Of a stretch of DNA of 64,000 nucleotides, positions 15,652 through 25,429 are shown in pieces. Position 1 is the first letter of the stretch; every line of letters begins with the position of its first letter. The stretch is from Paenibacillus pedocola (GTDB taxonomy: Bacteria; Bacillota; Bacilli; Paenibacillales; Paenibacillaceae). The position numbers were made by a program, and so were the translations under genes. The stretch lies in assembly GCF_031599675.1 (NCBI RefSeq), contig NZ_CP134223.1:4898001-4962000 (forward strand), read 5' to 3'. A model generated the notes under the pieces. The model was not told the origin of the DNA. It did not search any database and worked only from the letters and a program-made list of their open reading frames with translations.

Positions 15652-17397
15652 ATGACCCGGCGGCCGAACCTATTCATTAAAATGCTTGCCATTCTTCTCT
15701 CTCTCATTTCGGTTACGCTCTTATTCTACGGTTTGTCATACCGAAAGGATATCGGCGTCATTACCAATCAGATTAAGACGACCGACTTGAATCATCTGGA
15801 GTTCCTGACCCAACAGCTGGACAACAATATCAACCAATTAGCAGGCAGCATGTATGCGCTGCAGAGAGATCCGACCGTCCGCGACTATGAGCAGATCCGG
15901 CAACTGGGCCATCTCATTGATCCTGCCCAGACCATTATGACCGTGCTGGAGAAGCTTTCCCTTCAGACCAGCTCCAGTACATGGGAGAACCGGATTGTCC
16001 TGTACAAGCCGCTGAGCGGCGAGACCCTTGGCTCGGATTCTTCTCTTTCCTTTGATTTCTCCGTACTGAAGAAGCCTTTGCCTGCGGGCTGGGAGTATAT
16101 CCCGGAGGACAAGGGCAGTGCTGAAGCGGGCTTCCGCCTGCTGCTGTCGGATCCTATCGAGAGAAGAAATGTGCCCAGCGAGGCGGGACTCCTGTTGTCG
16201 ATGTATTTTCCTGTATCCAATATTGAACGGTTGTTCGATGCCTACCAGTCGCAAAACAAGGGCGACACTTTCCTGTTTAATCCATCTTTCGGGGTGATTC
16301 TTTCCCGCAATACCGACCCTGAAATGGCGAAGCAGATCGTTGCAACGCTGACTTCTTCGACCGGTCAAGGAACATCAGAAATCTTTAGCCTTAAGGGAGG
16401 CAGCTTCCTTGTCAGTTCAGTCCCATCCTCTGCCATCAATTGGCAGGTAGTGCATTATTCGCCGCTGAAGCAGATTCTTCAGCCGATCCGGAGCAGCCGC
16501 TATTCCTTCCTGACAGGATCGGCCATCCTTTTGGTCATGAGCCTGCTGTTCTCGCTGCAGCTCTACCGCCAAGTTCAGCGTCCGGTAAGCCTCTTGCTGC
16601 GCTCCCTTAACAGAATGAAGGAAGGACGCTGGTCTACCCGTATTCATGCCAAGACTAATCCTGAGTTCACGATGCTCAACGAAGAGTTTAACGAGATGGC
16701 AGAAAAGATTCAATCGCTAATTGAGCAGGTCTATCTGGAACAGATCCGGGCCAAGGACGCTCACTTGAAGCAGCTTCAATCACAGATCAATCCGCACTTT
16801 CTATACAATTGCCTGTTCTTCATCAAGAGCAAGGCCGTTGTCGGCGATACGGATTCGGTGGAGGCGATGGCGCTTAATCTTGGCGAGTATTACCGCTACA
16901 TCACCAAAGTCGACCATTCCCTCACAACGCTTCAAGATGAACTGAAGCTGCTGGAGAATTACCTGGAAATTCAGAATTTGCGGAAACAGCGCATCCATTA
17001 TGAGATGGATATTGCCGATGATTTGCTTGGTCTGCAAATCCCCCGGCTGCTGATTCAACCCTTAGTCGAGAACAGTATCATCCATGGCATTGAGAAAAAA
17101 ATCGGCCAGGGCTTCATCCGGATCACCGCCAGCCAAACGCCTGAAGCAGTCACAGTCACCGTTGAGGACAACGGAGCCGGTATGACCGAGGAGGAGATTG
17201 CCTCTCTGTATGCCAGAATATCCGAATCGCGGCGGGAGGACGGAGGCTGCGGACTATGGAATATCCAGCAGCGTCTTAAGTCTCATTATGATGATTCTTC
17301 CGGCCTTCTGATCGCCTCTTCACCTGACGGCGGTCTAAAAATCACACTCCGTATGGAGAAGAAAGAGGAAAACGATGCACCAAATTCTGCTGGTTGA
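15652..17397 (+). CDS. YesM-type sensor histidine kinase
   Basis: This 581-residue membrane kinase has a first membrane helix at about residues 8-28, an outside sensing domain to about 280, and a second helix at about 285-305. A HAMP linker and the His_kinase domain with phospho-acceptor His382 in QINPHFLYNCLFF follow, then a HATPase domain with the N-box (ENSIIHGI) and G-box (DNGAGM). This is the family paired with AraC-type YesN regulators in Firmicutes carbohydrate loci. It overlaps the downstream regulator gene by 23 bp. The ligand may be a glucan oligosaccharide, inferred from the surrounding enzymes. AAAGGATG precedes the ATG. Confidence 0.93.
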   Translation: MTRRPNLFIKMLAILLSLISVTLLFYGLSYRKDIGVITNQIKTTDLNHLEFLTQQLDNNINQLAGSMYALQRDPTVRDYEQIRQLGHLIDPAQTIMTVLEKLSLQTSSSTWENRIVLYKPLSGETLGSDSSLSFDFSVLKKPLPAGWEYIPEDKGSAEAGFRLLLSDPIERRNVPSEAGLLLSMYFPVSNIERLFDAYQSQNKGDTFLFNPSFGVILSRNTDPEMAKQIVATLTSSTGQGTSEIFSLKGGSFLVSSVPSSAINWQVVHYSPLKQILQPIRSSRYSFLTGSAILLVMSLLFSLQLYRQVQRPVSLLLRSLNRMKEGRWSTRIHAKTNPEFTMLNEEFNEMAEKIQSLIEQVYLEQIRAKDAHLKQLQSQINPHFLYNCLFFIKSKAVVGDTDSVEAMALNLGEYYRYITKVDHSLTTLQDELKLLENYLEIQNLRKQRIHYEMDIADDLLGLQIPRLLIQPLVENSIIHGIEKKIGQGFIRITASQTPEAVTVTVEDNGAGMTEEEIASLYARISESRREDGGCGLWNIQQRLKSHYDDSSGLLIASSPDGGLKITLRMEKKEENDAPNSAG

Positions 17398-18982
17398 TGA
17401 TGAACCCTATGTTGTTGATGATTTATCCATCTCGCTTCCTTGGGCGGAAATGGGGTTCGAACAGGTTCACAAAGCCTACTCCGGGTACGAAGCGCTGGAG
17501 CTGCTTCAGCGCTATCCTATCGACATTGTAGTCACTGACATCAATATGCCGGAAATCTCGGGCATTGAACTGATCGCGTCCATCCGCAGCCGCTGGAAGC
17601 ATATCCGGGTTGTCATGCTGACCGGTTATGCCGAATTTGAATATGCCCGTAAGGCGATAGAAGAGCAGGCCAGCGCCTACCTACTTAAGCCAATTGCAAA
17701 TAACCAGCTAATCGACGTCATCGTTAAGCTCCAGGAGGAGCTCCGTACAGAATGGGAAACATGGTCCTCCTATCAGCGGACGATGCAGACCTTCCGCGAG
17801 CATCTTCCTCTCCTGCGGGACCGCCTGCTTAGTGAGCTGCTCCAGGGACGGAAGCTGTCCGGACAGCAGCTGCAAGAGCGGCTGGCCCAGTTCGATCTGC
17901 CGCTGCGGACCGACCTGCAGGTATGCCTCGCAGTCGTCAGACCGGAGGAATTCTTCCGCCAGCAGGACATGCGCAGCATGCTGCTGTTCGAATACGCGAT
18001 CATCAATATCGCACAGGAGCTGTTCCAAGACCATTTCCACATCTGGTCGTGCAAGGATGTGCATGATTATCTCATATTTTTGCTGCAGCCCAGGGATGAC
18101 ATTGAACCCGGCGGTAATCCGGGGTATGATGTCGCGCAGGCAGCCTATCAGTTGCAGAACCATGTCAGCACGCTGATTGGAGGCGGCCTCTCCGTTGTAA
18201 CCACAGGCTGGGGAGAATTCCCTGACCAGGTCTATTCGCTCTATCAATCCGCCATTACGGCCATCCGCCAGCATATCGGCAGCGAAACAGGTATTTATCT
18301 GGATGTAACGGACACCAGCGGTTCCCAGCCTGTAGAGATTCTCCAGCCGCTCTATGAGCCTCCGCTGCTCTTTCATATGTTCGAAGCAAACAACTGGCAG
18401 GGTATCGAAGACAAGCTCAATGCCATTACTTCGGAGCTGGTCCGGAATCCCGACCGCTCACTGGAGCACATTCATGAAGCCCGCCTGCATCTGGAGACGG
18501 CATTCTATTATTTCGCCCACAAGAACAACAAAATGCTGAGTGAGATTGTAGGCAATCCGCTGCTGGAGCAAGCTCCCTTCCAGACGCCGGACAAGCTGCG
18601 GGAATGGGCGCTTGAGGTCATCGTTCTGCTGAGAGAGCATTTTGAATCGGAACGCCTGAATAGCCGGACTGTCCTGATTCAGAACGTTCATGAATATATC
18701 AACAACAATCTGCATTACGTCTCGCTCCAGGCCATCGCCGATCATGTCCAGATGCACCCGGTGTACTTGTCCAAAATGTACAAGCTGGAGACAGGCAAGC
18801 GAATCAGCGACTATATCAGCCAGATAAAGATGGAAAAAGCGGCGTATCTGCTGATCCATACGCCGCTGAAAATTTATGAAGTTTCCGCTGAGCTAGGTTA
18901 CTCCAACGCTCATTATTTCATTAAGCTCTTCAAGGAATACGCCGGCATGACCCCGCAAGAGTTCCGCGACCGGGCGTTATAA
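17375..18982 (+). CDS. YesN-type response regulator, AraC-family DNA-binding domain
   Basis: The 535-residue regulator starts with a receiver domain (residues 1-120; acidic pocket Asp8/Asp9, phospho-acceptor Asp55 in VTDINMPE, Lys of the YLLKP motif). A long middle region follows. The C-terminus is a two-HTH AraC domain (about 430-535, with HPVYLSKMYKLETGKRIS and ELGYSNAHYFIKLFKEYAGM). It is co-transcribed with the kinase. AraC-type proteins activate from direct repeats near the -35, exactly the arrangement found at four promoters in this locus (12156, 13049, 25387 and 30065), so it is the prime candidate activator. The stop codon is only 5 bp from the end of the convergent phosphorylase gene. 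Confidence 0.94.
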   Translation: MHQILLVDDEPYVVDDLSISLPWAEMGFEQVHKAYSGYEALELLQRYPIDIVVTDINMPEISGIELIASIRSRWKHIRVVMLTGYAEFEYARKAIEEQASAYLLKPIANNQLIDVIVKLQEELRTEWETWSSYQRTMQTFREHLPLLRDRLLSELLQGRKLSGQQLQERLAQFDLPLRTDLQVCLAVVRPEEFFRQQDMRSMLLFEYAIINIAQELFQDHFHIWSCKDVHDYLIFLLQPRDDIEPGGNPGYDVAQAAYQLQNHVSTLIGGGLSVVTTGWGEFPDQVYSLYQSAITAIRQHIGSETGIYLDVTDTSGSQPVEILQPLYEPPLLFHMFEANNWQGIEDKLNAITSELVRNPDRSLEHIHEARLHLETAFYYFAHKNNKMLSEIVGNPLLEQAPFQTPDKLREWALEVIVLLREHFESERLNSRTVLIQNVHEYINNNLHYVSLQAIADHVQMHPVYLSKMYKLETGKRISDYISQIKMEKAAYLLIHTPLKIYEVSAELGYSNAHYFIKLFKEYAGMTPQEFRDRAL

Positions 18983-18987
18983 CGATC

Positions 18988-21957
18988 TTAGCCTTCAAAT
19001 CGCAGTTCCACCTCATGGGAGAGGCCATCATCCGCCGTCGGCACAAGACCTTCCTCAAGCGCCCGGCCATCCAGCGACAGGCAGGCTGTTCCGTCTTGTA
19101 TCCGGCGGAAGCCCTCCGGCTTGCTGATCGTAATCCGGTATGAGGAGCCGCCGAGCTTCAGGGTGTAGGCGAAGTCGGTCTGCTCTTCCCGCAGGATCGG
19201 ATTAAGCTTAATGCCTTGCGCCGTATATTCAATACCCAGCGCTTCCATCAGCGAGAGGGTGAGCCAGGTCGATGTACCGCTTAGCATCGGACCGACGTTC
19301 TCACCCGTCTCGCTGTTGTTGTATTGGGTGCAGAATCGCGGATTCCCGCAGATAGCGAACGGATCTTCCATCGTCTTAAACGGCATGATCCGGTCCAGCA
19401 GCCAGTAGCCAAAGCGGCCCAACTCGGCAGCAAGCTTCGCATCTGATACTTCCTTGGCTCCCTTGAACATGGCTGCAGCGGCCATCATGCAGGCATGCTT
19501 GAACACGCCGCCGTTCTCCCGGTCACCCGGAAAGTATTCGTCCGAAGCCGTGTGAGAGGACACCCGTCCCAGTGCCACAGGTGAAACCAGCTTCAGCCCA
19601 AATGGGGTCATCAGATGTTCCTTCATTGTGTCCAGCATCACAGTGATCTGCGCTTCATCCGCACAGCCGGACAAGATGCTCCAGCTGAAGGAGTTCAGGA
19701 AGTAAGAACCGTCACTTGCCGGATCTGAAGACAGACCATCCCCGGCGGCTCCCAAATAGGTGTATTCGCCGTTCTCATACCGGTTGAACAGCACGCGCGC
19801 GAAGAAGTTATCCTTCCAGGCATGATATTGAATACGTCCCCGCAGCTCTGCCCCGAAGCGGTCCAGCTCCGCGGCATAGTCCTGCTCTCCCTTCCGCGCA
19901 GCCAGTACGGACAATTCATCCACCGCTACCTTCAGCAGGAAAGCATTCATGACGCTCTCGGAATAATCGCTATTCAGCGGATCGCCGAAGACTCCGCCTG
20001 CTTGTAGCTGCTTCCGATAGCGTTCTTCCTTGGCCGGGCCGTTGAGATACGTATCGTCGAGCTTCAGGCAATCGTTCCAGTCTGCGAAATCCAGCAACGG
20101 AAGACCGTGGCGGCCGACTGAAATCCGCCCTGAATATACAATGATCGCCTTCAAAGTCTCGAATACCGGGCGGCTGGTATCTTGCCCCGCCACCGGGCAG
20201 GACTCGTCCAGGAATTTCAGATCTCCTGTGAGCATTACATAGCGGTAGACCGCTTGAACAAGCCATAGTGCGTCGTCGGACCATTTGCCCGGCTCCTTGC
20301 CGATCCAGAAGAAATTGTGATAAGCATAGCCCAGCTCGAACACCATACCGGTCCATTCTTTCAGCAGACTCTTCACCAGGCTGCTTCTTCCCATACCGAC
20401 GAAATAATACATCGAGGCGTACAAATCCTGGATTTCGCGGAAACCAATTTCCCGGTACCCCTTCTGTGTCTGGCAAAAGGAACGGGAGACAAACGTCTGG
20501 TAGAGCACCTGAAACGGCAGGTTGCGGTTGACAAACACATCAAAATCCCCGTCACCGGAGGATACCTGCAGGAACTTGCCATACTCCCGCACGAAGCCGG
20601 ACGATTCCGCCAGCGCCGATTCCGCAGCGCTGCGGTCGGAGAAACGGGCAACCAAGGCCCCCACCTCGTCCGCCAGTACCGTGTCGTTCCAAGGCGCACC
20701 GCTCTTGTCGGAGACAAGTCCGGTCAACTGGTCGACAGTTACCGCGCTGCCGGCTGTTATATGAACCTCACCGGCTACAGCGAAGAAGCCCGGTCCCTTG
20801 CGGTGCAGAATGCTGCTCAGTTTGAGCGCACCGGCCGGCCGGTGCAGCGAGCCTGTACCGACGAACTCATTGTAGCTGACACAATATTCGCGCGGCAGCA
20901 CCGGTCCTTCGGCGCCGTGAACGATCATCGTGTGGAAGCGCAGGTCGTGACGTCCGCCTTCCGGATAATAATCGGGACTGATGGCCGCCACTGCTCCCGA
21001 GGAATCCTGAAGCACGCCGCCCTGCATGATGACATTGCTGTACAGCACATCCTCGAACAGTGCACCCGGAGCAGCGGAACCGAACATTCCGGTGTAGACA
21101 AGCCGGAGACGGCGGCCGCCTTCTCCGTGATTCACAATCTCTATCCGCTGCATTTCGGTAGCCAGAGGCAGACCTTCGGAGTGGGGCAGGATAAAGATCG
21201 TGCGTATAATTTCCAATCTGCAATGCGTACGGTAGGTGATTACGGTTGAATTCTGGGAATGCCGGCAGACCGCCGATTCAATCCCTTCATCTCCGGGGTC
21301 TGCGGAGTAGAAGATCTGCTTCCCGTTTTCGAACAAATAAAACTGCCGGTTGGCCGGGAAGCCGTTCTCTTCCTGACGCATATCCCAACGGGTAGCCAGC
21401 ACCTGGGTTGCCGCGTGGGAGCGGAAGCTCCCGCCGCCGAACCGGTCTACAACACTCTTCGGTGTAGTCTGGAGCGGATGGGAGAACTGCAGACGGTTGC
21501 CCAGCAGCAGATTGACCGCGAAATGCGGACCCGGCACGGGTGAGCGCAAATCAATGATATGCTCTCCCTCCGTGTTAAGCGACCCGGCCCAGCCGGGTGC
21601 GGCTTGCAGTTGCGCCAGCGCTTCCCTTGCGGTGGTCTCCGGTATTTCAGCGCTCTCTTCCTCCCTTCCGGCGTGCCGGATATACAACGACAGTCCCGCG
21701 CCATCACCGGTTATTGTGAATAGCGCCGATGCGCCGGCATCAGCCGGCAGCAGCGCAGCCAAGGCGGGCAGCTTGAGCAGCTCCTGAATGGCAGGCACCC
21801 GAATCGGCAAACCGGCTATGCCCACAGCCCCCCGGCGTTCCGAATCGGTGAAGAGGGCACTAACGTGCGCGCCAGCTCCTATCCGGTCAGCGAACGCCTG
21901 CCTGAGGATGTCTTCGGCCGAAGCCGCTGCTTCTCTTGCGGTAGTAAGTTTTAGCAT
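18988..21957 (-). CDS. GH94-superfamily beta-glucoside phosphorylase
   Basis: This 989-residue enzyme resembles cellobiose/laminaribiose-type inverting phosphorylases (GH94 and related GH149/GH161). It has an N-terminal beta-sandwich with VDRFGGGSFRSHAATQVLATRW and an (alpha/alpha)6 barrel. The catalytic segment LLDFADWNDCLKLDD has Asp626 in the DWND motif as probable general acid. These enzymes use phosphate to release glucose 1-phosphate from short beta-glucans in the cytoplasm. No signal peptide is present, which fits. Linkage cannot be read from sequence; laminaribiose or longer beta-1,3-glucan is the best guess from neighbouring laminarinase. It is the last gene of the ABC operon. ATG 21957 follows an AGGAAAGGAAAG ribosome site; ATG 21981 has none. 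Confidence 0.85.
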   Translation of the reverse strand: MLKLTTAREAAASAEDILRQAFADRIGAGAHVSALFTDSERRGAVGIAGLPIRVPAIQELLKLPALAALLPADAGASALFTITGDGAGLSLYIRHAGREEESAEIPETTAREALAQLQAAPGWAGSLNTEGEHIIDLRSPVPGPHFAVNLLLGNRLQFSHPLQTTPKSVVDRFGGGSFRSHAATQVLATRWDMRQEENGFPANRQFYLFENGKQIFYSADPGDEGIESAVCRHSQNSTVITYRTHCRLEIIRTIFILPHSEGLPLATEMQRIEIVNHGEGGRRLRLVYTGMFGSAAPGALFEDVLYSNVIMQGGVLQDSSGAVAAISPDYYPEGGRHDLRFHTMIVHGAEGPVLPREYCVSYNEFVGTGSLHRPAGALKLSSILHRKGPGFFAVAGEVHITAGSAVTVDQLTGLVSDKSGAPWNDTVLADEVGALVARFSDRSAAESALAESSGFVREYGKFLQVSSGDGDFDVFVNRNLPFQVLYQTFVSRSFCQTQKGYREIGFREIQDLYASMYYFVGMGRSSLVKSLLKEWTGMVFELGYAYHNFFWIGKEPGKWSDDALWLVQAVYRYVMLTGDLKFLDESCPVAGQDTSRPVFETLKAIIVYSGRISVGRHGLPLLDFADWNDCLKLDDTYLNGPAKEERYRKQLQAGGVFGDPLNSDYSESVMNAFLLKVAVDELSVLAARKGEQDYAAELDRFGAELRGRIQYHAWKDNFFARVLFNRYENGEYTYLGAAGDGLSSDPASDGSYFLNSFSWSILSGCADEAQITVMLDTMKEHLMTPFGLKLVSPVALGRVSSHTASDEYFPGDRENGGVFKHACMMAAAAMFKGAKEVSDAKLAAELGRFGYWLLDRIMPFKTMEDPFAICGNPRFCTQYNNSETGENVGPMLSGTSTWLTLSLMEALGIEYTAQGIKLNPILREEQTDFAYTLKLGGSSYRITISKPEGFRRIQDGTACLSLDGRALEEGLVPTADDGLSHEVELRFEG

Positions 21958-21989
21958 GATTGCTCTTTCCTTTCCTGGCATGCTGCGGA

Positions 21990-22847
21990 TCAGCCCTTGA
22001 CGGCCCCCGCGGTCATACCGCTAATAAAGTATTTCTGCGTCATGAAAAATATCACCATAACCGGTACCGTTACTACAGTAGAAGCGGCCATCAGCAGGTC
22101 ATAACGGGTATTGTACTGGCCGACAAACAGGCGGATGCCGACTGGAATGGTCTGTACATCCGAACTGGTCGTAAGTACCCAGGCGAAGAGAAGCTCATCC
22201 CAAGCCGTAAGGAAGATAAAGATACCTGTCGCAATGATCCCGGGCAGAGACAGCGGCAGAATAATTTTGTAAAAGGCTTGGAATTTCGTACAGCCGTCAA
22301 TGGTAGCTGATTCTTCCAAATCTCTTGGAATCGAGACAAAGAAGCTGCGCATAATCCAGATACTGATCGGGGTATAGAACGCCGTATAGACGAGAATCAT
22401 TCCCCAGTACGTGTTGATCATCGGCAAGCCGAATGTATTCTTGATCCACAGGAACATCAGATAGATCGGGAACAGGAACATAATCCCCGGAATCAACTGG
22501 GTGGATATGATACTCATGCTGAACAGCTTCGATCCCGGAAAATCAAACCGGGCCAGTGCATATCCGGCCAGTACAGCAAAGGTACCGGCAAGCAGAGTCG
22601 TCGCACCGCAGATCAGAAGGCTGTTGCGGAAATAGACGGCAAAGTTAACTGTATCCCACATATTGATATAATTGACCCACTGCGGCTTCGGCAGGCTGAA
22701 GGTAGTGATCCCGTTCAGAATTTGATCATTGGAGTGCAGTGAGGTGAAGACCATCCACAAGATTGGGAATATCGTCAATAGAACGATAAGCCAGGTTACT
22801 GAAGTCAGCAGGAACGAACTGACAGAACGTTTACGATGTGTACTCAT
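21990..22847 (-). CDS. carbohydrate ABC transporter permease (MalG type)
   Basis: This 285-residue permease has six membrane helices. The EAA loop that docks the ATPase is visible as EESATIDGCTKFQAFYKIILP around residues 185-205. It is the second permease of a sugar importer; its start overlaps the end of the upstream permease by 4 bp. No ATPase gene is present in the operon, so a shared MsmX-type ATPase encoded elsewhere probably energises it, as is usual in Firmicutes. The predicted cargo is beta-glucan oligosaccharides released by the GH16 enzymes. Confidence 0.93.
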   Translation of the reverse strand: MSTHRKRSVSSFLLTSVTWLIVLLTIFPILWMVFTSLHSNDQILNGITTFSLPKPQWVNYINMWDTVNFAVYFRNSLLICGATTLLAGTFAVLAGYALARFDFPGSKLFSMSIISTQLIPGIMFLFPIYLMFLWIKNTFGLPMINTYWGMILVYTAFYTPISIWIMRSFFVSIPRDLEESATIDGCTKFQAFYKIILPLSLPGIIATGIFIFLTAWDELLFAWVLTTSSDVQTIPVGIRLFVGQYNTRYDLLMAASTVVTVPVMVIFFMTQKYFISGMTAGAVKG

Positions 22848-23824
22848 TGTGTATTCAACTCCGTTCTAAAAGCGCGGTACCAAACGCCGACGATCATCAG
22901 CATGGCAAACATCAGCATGATTGAAGCGGCAGAACCTGAACCGAAGGACCAATAACCGAAGGATTGGCGGGTCAAAGCTGTCATCAGGAGGTCGCCCCAT
23001 TCCCCTGGATATCCGGCACCGTTGCCGAACATCGTGGAAACGATGTTATAGGAGTAGACGTTGTTAATAATTTGGAATAAAAGCTGTACGGCAATAACCG
23101 GCTTAAGCATCGGCAGCGTCATATTCCAGAACTGGCGGAATTTGCCCGCACCGTCAATGGTTGCCGCTTCGTAGATATCTTCCGGAATCGTCTGAAGTCC
23201 AGCCAGGAAAATAACCATAAGGAACGGCCAGCCTCGCCAGATGGTCGGGATAATGATCGCCCAAATCGTATTCGGTCCAAGCAGCCAGAAAGGCTTCTCT
23301 GCATAGAGATGCAGAACGTCAACCAGGAAATAGTTGATAATACCGTTTTGCTGCCACATGAAGCCCCAGAGTACACCGACAACATAAGACGGTACAACCC
23401 ATGGAAGCAACATTGCTGTACGGGCAATACTGCGGCCGGGAAAATCACGGTTCAGCAGCATGGCCATCATTAGGCCCATAACCATTACACCAATCGTCAC
23501 GATGACCGCGTAAATGGCCGTGTTGCGAATGGCGAAATTCAACCCTTGGCGGACCGGATTATCGGAATTGAACAACAGTCCAACATAATTGTCTATCCCT
23601 ACAAAAGGTGCCTTCAAATATTTGCCCAACGTAAATTGGTTCAGCTTCAAAAAGGACATCCAGAATCCCTGAATCATCGGGAGCAGATGCACCAGCAACA
23701 TGAAAATGATGGTCGGAACCATCAGCATATAAGCAAATTTATTATCTCTAACCCGCTTGCGCCACACTGCGCGTTTGCTTGCGGCCGCTTTTACGGGAAG
23801 ATTTTTTTCAGTATGGAGTCCCAT
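22844..23824 (-). CDS. carbohydrate ABC transporter permease (MalF/UgpA type)
   Basis: The 326-residue first permease has six main membrane helices. The EAA motif is at YEAATIDGAGKFRQFWNMTLP near residues 220-240. A basic N-terminal tail (KRAVWRKRVRDNK) precedes the first helix, placing it inside. GAGGG stands about 9 nt before the ATG. It pairs with the next permease by a 4-bp overlap. The gene is separated from the upstream binding-protein gene by an intercistronic hairpin that may lower permease expression relative to the binding protein. Confidence 0.93.
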   Translation of the reverse strand: MGLHTEKNLPVKAAASKRAVWRKRVRDNKFAYMLMVPTIIFMLLVHLLPMIQGFWMSFLKLNQFTLGKYLKAPFVGIDNYVGLLFNSDNPVRQGLNFAIRNTAIYAVIVTIGVMVMGLMMAMLLNRDFPGRSIARTAMLLPWVVPSYVVGVLWGFMWQQNGIINYFLVDVLHLYAEKPFWLLGPNTIWAIIIPTIWRGWPFLMVIFLAGLQTIPEDIYEAATIDGAGKFRQFWNMTLPMLKPVIAVQLLFQIINNVYSYNIVSTMFGNGAGYPGEWGDLLMTALTRQSFGYWSFGSGSAASIMLMFAMLMIVGVWYRAFRTELNTQ

Positions 23825-23853
23825 CTCTTATCCCTCACTTTGCTAATAGAAGA

Positions 23854-23878
23854 GCCGCCGCACCCTGCGCGCGGCGGC
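23854..23878 (-). other. intercistronic hairpin between binding protein and permeases
   Basis: The perfect GC-rich stem GCCGCCGC / GCGGCGGC has a 9-nt loop and no proper T-run (TCTTCTATT follows). Such hairpins commonly act as partial terminators or 3'-end stabilisers, giving more binding protein than permease. Confidence 0.6.
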
Positions 23879-23889
23879 ATCCCAAGATC

Positions 23890-25296
23890 CTATTGGTTAA
23901 TAATAGCTTTGACTTCAGCTGCTGCAGAATCCAGCTCTTCCTTGACGCTTTCTCTACTGTACTTGCCCTTCACGCCGGCAACGATATCCCAGACGTTGGC
24001 AAAATGCTTTTGCAGTGCTGTTTCTGTAGGTCCCCATTGCGGAATAGCCGGATAGGTTCTTCCGTATTTGGTTGCTTCCGAGAATGCTTTCATGTTGGCA
24101 TCCAGATCTGGCGATTCCAGAAGAGACAGTCTGGCTGGAAGCTGACCGGATACGGCAGCATAGGCCTTCTGCGCTTCATCAGCGGTCAGGTATTTAATAA
24201 GCTCCCAAGTAGCTTCCTTATTCTTCGAGCCGCTGAATACGGTCAATTCACTGCCGCCGACAAAGGTAGCTTGTCCGCCGGGACCGGCTGGAAGCGGAGC
24301 AACCGCGAAGTTTTTCGCTGCTTTCTTGTCATCCATACCGCCGTTTGCTTTTGGTGTCGCAAAGTTCTTCGCAAGCCATGGGCCGGAGATAATTACGGCC
24401 GATTTGCCATCACCGAAGTCACCCTCGATCTGCGACGAGTTCTTTTCAAGCGATGCCTTGTCAACAAGGCCTTCCGCTGCGAGTCCTGTGTAGTACATAA
24501 CCCCATCAAGCCCTTTGTCTTCGTTGAAGGTTACGTTTTTGTTATCTTCCGACAGAACGTCGCCGCCTGCAGCCCAGATCCAAGGGAAGATATTATGCAC
24601 TACGTTCCAGTCGTTTTTACCCGGAAGTCCGAGTGCGGCGATCTTCTTCCCGTCAACCGTCTGTCCGTTGACCGCTTGCAGCGCGCTTTTGAAGGAATCC
24701 CAATCCTTAAAAGCTGTTGCTGTGTCAACACCGGCTTGCTTGAATACATCCGTCCGGTAGTAAATCGCACGTGCATCTACGAACCAAGGCACTCCGTATA
24801 CTTCACTGTCGCCTGCGATGGAGGTTGTTTTCCAGATAGCCGGCAAGAAGGCTTCTGCGCCGCCCACATCAGCAACTTTGTCAGTCACTTTATCAATACC
24901 GCCCATGCTGGCAATTGCCGGTACCCAGGTGCTACCCAGTTGAAGCAGATCCGGGCCTTCGCCGCTTGTTGCCGCCGTTGTGATCTTAGTCCAGGCAGAA
25001 CCCCAGTCAAGTACCGTTACCTTGACGGAGACATTCGGATGCTCTTTCAGGTAGGGATCAATGGTCTTCAGGAAGTCCGCATCCGGTTTCGGGCTGTTCG
25101 GCATCACCCAGGCGTTCAGTGTAACAGGTTCCATGCTTGGAGCTTTTGAAGTTGCAGGAGCCGTAGTTGCGCTCGACTCTTCTTTCACTCCTCCGTTGTT
25201 AGCCGCATTTGTGGAATTGCTATTGCCTCCACACCCGCTGACAACTACTGAAAATGCCATGAGCAGTGCACTGATTGATACTGCTGTCTTTTTCAA
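23890..25296 (-). CDS. sugar ABC transporter substrate-binding lipoprotein
   Basis: This 468-residue lipoprotein has the signal MKKTAVSISALLMAFSVVVS and the lipobox Cys at residue 22 (VSGCGG). A Ser/Thr/Asn-rich linker and a family 1 binding fold follow. It is the first gene of the importer-phosphorylase operon and would capture oligosaccharides at the cell surface. The start is TTG 25296: a GGGGGAG ribosome site lies 7 nt upstream and this start gives a clean signal peptide. The longer frame to 25353 would bury the signal. Its promoter carries the shared direct repeat, and a weak cre-like core (AAAGCGTTTC) lies between -35 and -10. Confidence 0.92.
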   Translation of the reverse strand: MKKTAVSISALLMAFSVVVSGCGGNSNSTNAANNGGVKEESSATTAPATSKAPSMEPVTLNAWVMPNSPKPDADFLKTIDPYLKEHPNVSVKVTVLDWGSAWTKITTAATSGEGPDLLQLGSTWVPAIASMGGIDKVTDKVADVGGAEAFLPAIWKTTSIAGDSEVYGVPWFVDARAIYYRTDVFKQAGVDTATAFKDWDSFKSALQAVNGQTVDGKKIAALGLPGKNDWNVVHNIFPWIWAAGGDVLSEDNKNVTFNEDKGLDGVMYYTGLAAEGLVDKASLEKNSSQIEGDFGDGKSAVIISGPWLAKNFATPKANGGMDDKKAAKNFAVAPLPAGPGGQATFVGGSELTVFSGSKNKEATWELIKYLTADEAQKAYAAVSGQLPARLSLLESPDLDANMKAFSEATKYGRTYPAIPQWGPTETALQKHFANVWDIVAGVKGKYSRESVKEELDSAAAEVKAIINQ

Positions 25297-25359
25297 AATA
25301 AATCTCCCCCATTGTCGTTTGAAAATCGCGGAGAACGGTTGCCCGTTCCCCATGTCTTG

Positions 25360-25415
25360 ATTATAAAAGCGTTTCTTGCCCGTCTATATAACAAATCCCA
25401 AGCCTGGATAACAAA
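25360..25415 (-). promoter_or_regulatory. glucan-regulon operator and promoter, transporter operon
   Basis: On the minus strand TTTGTTAT occurs twice (25415-25408 and 25395-25388), 20 nt apart. A poor -35 (TATAGA, 25388-25383), a 17-nt spacer and a perfect TATAAT (25365-25360) follow. This is the same arrangement as at the glucanase genes. A weak -35 beside a good -10 fits positive control. Confidence 0.72.
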
Positions 25416-25429
25416 TTATTAAGCTTGTC

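Noticed and set aside
23779..25149. 456-codon plus-strand open frame opposite the sugar-binding protein gene
   Set aside because: The minus-strand frame encodes a clear lipoprotein with signal peptide; the plus frame has no sensible product.
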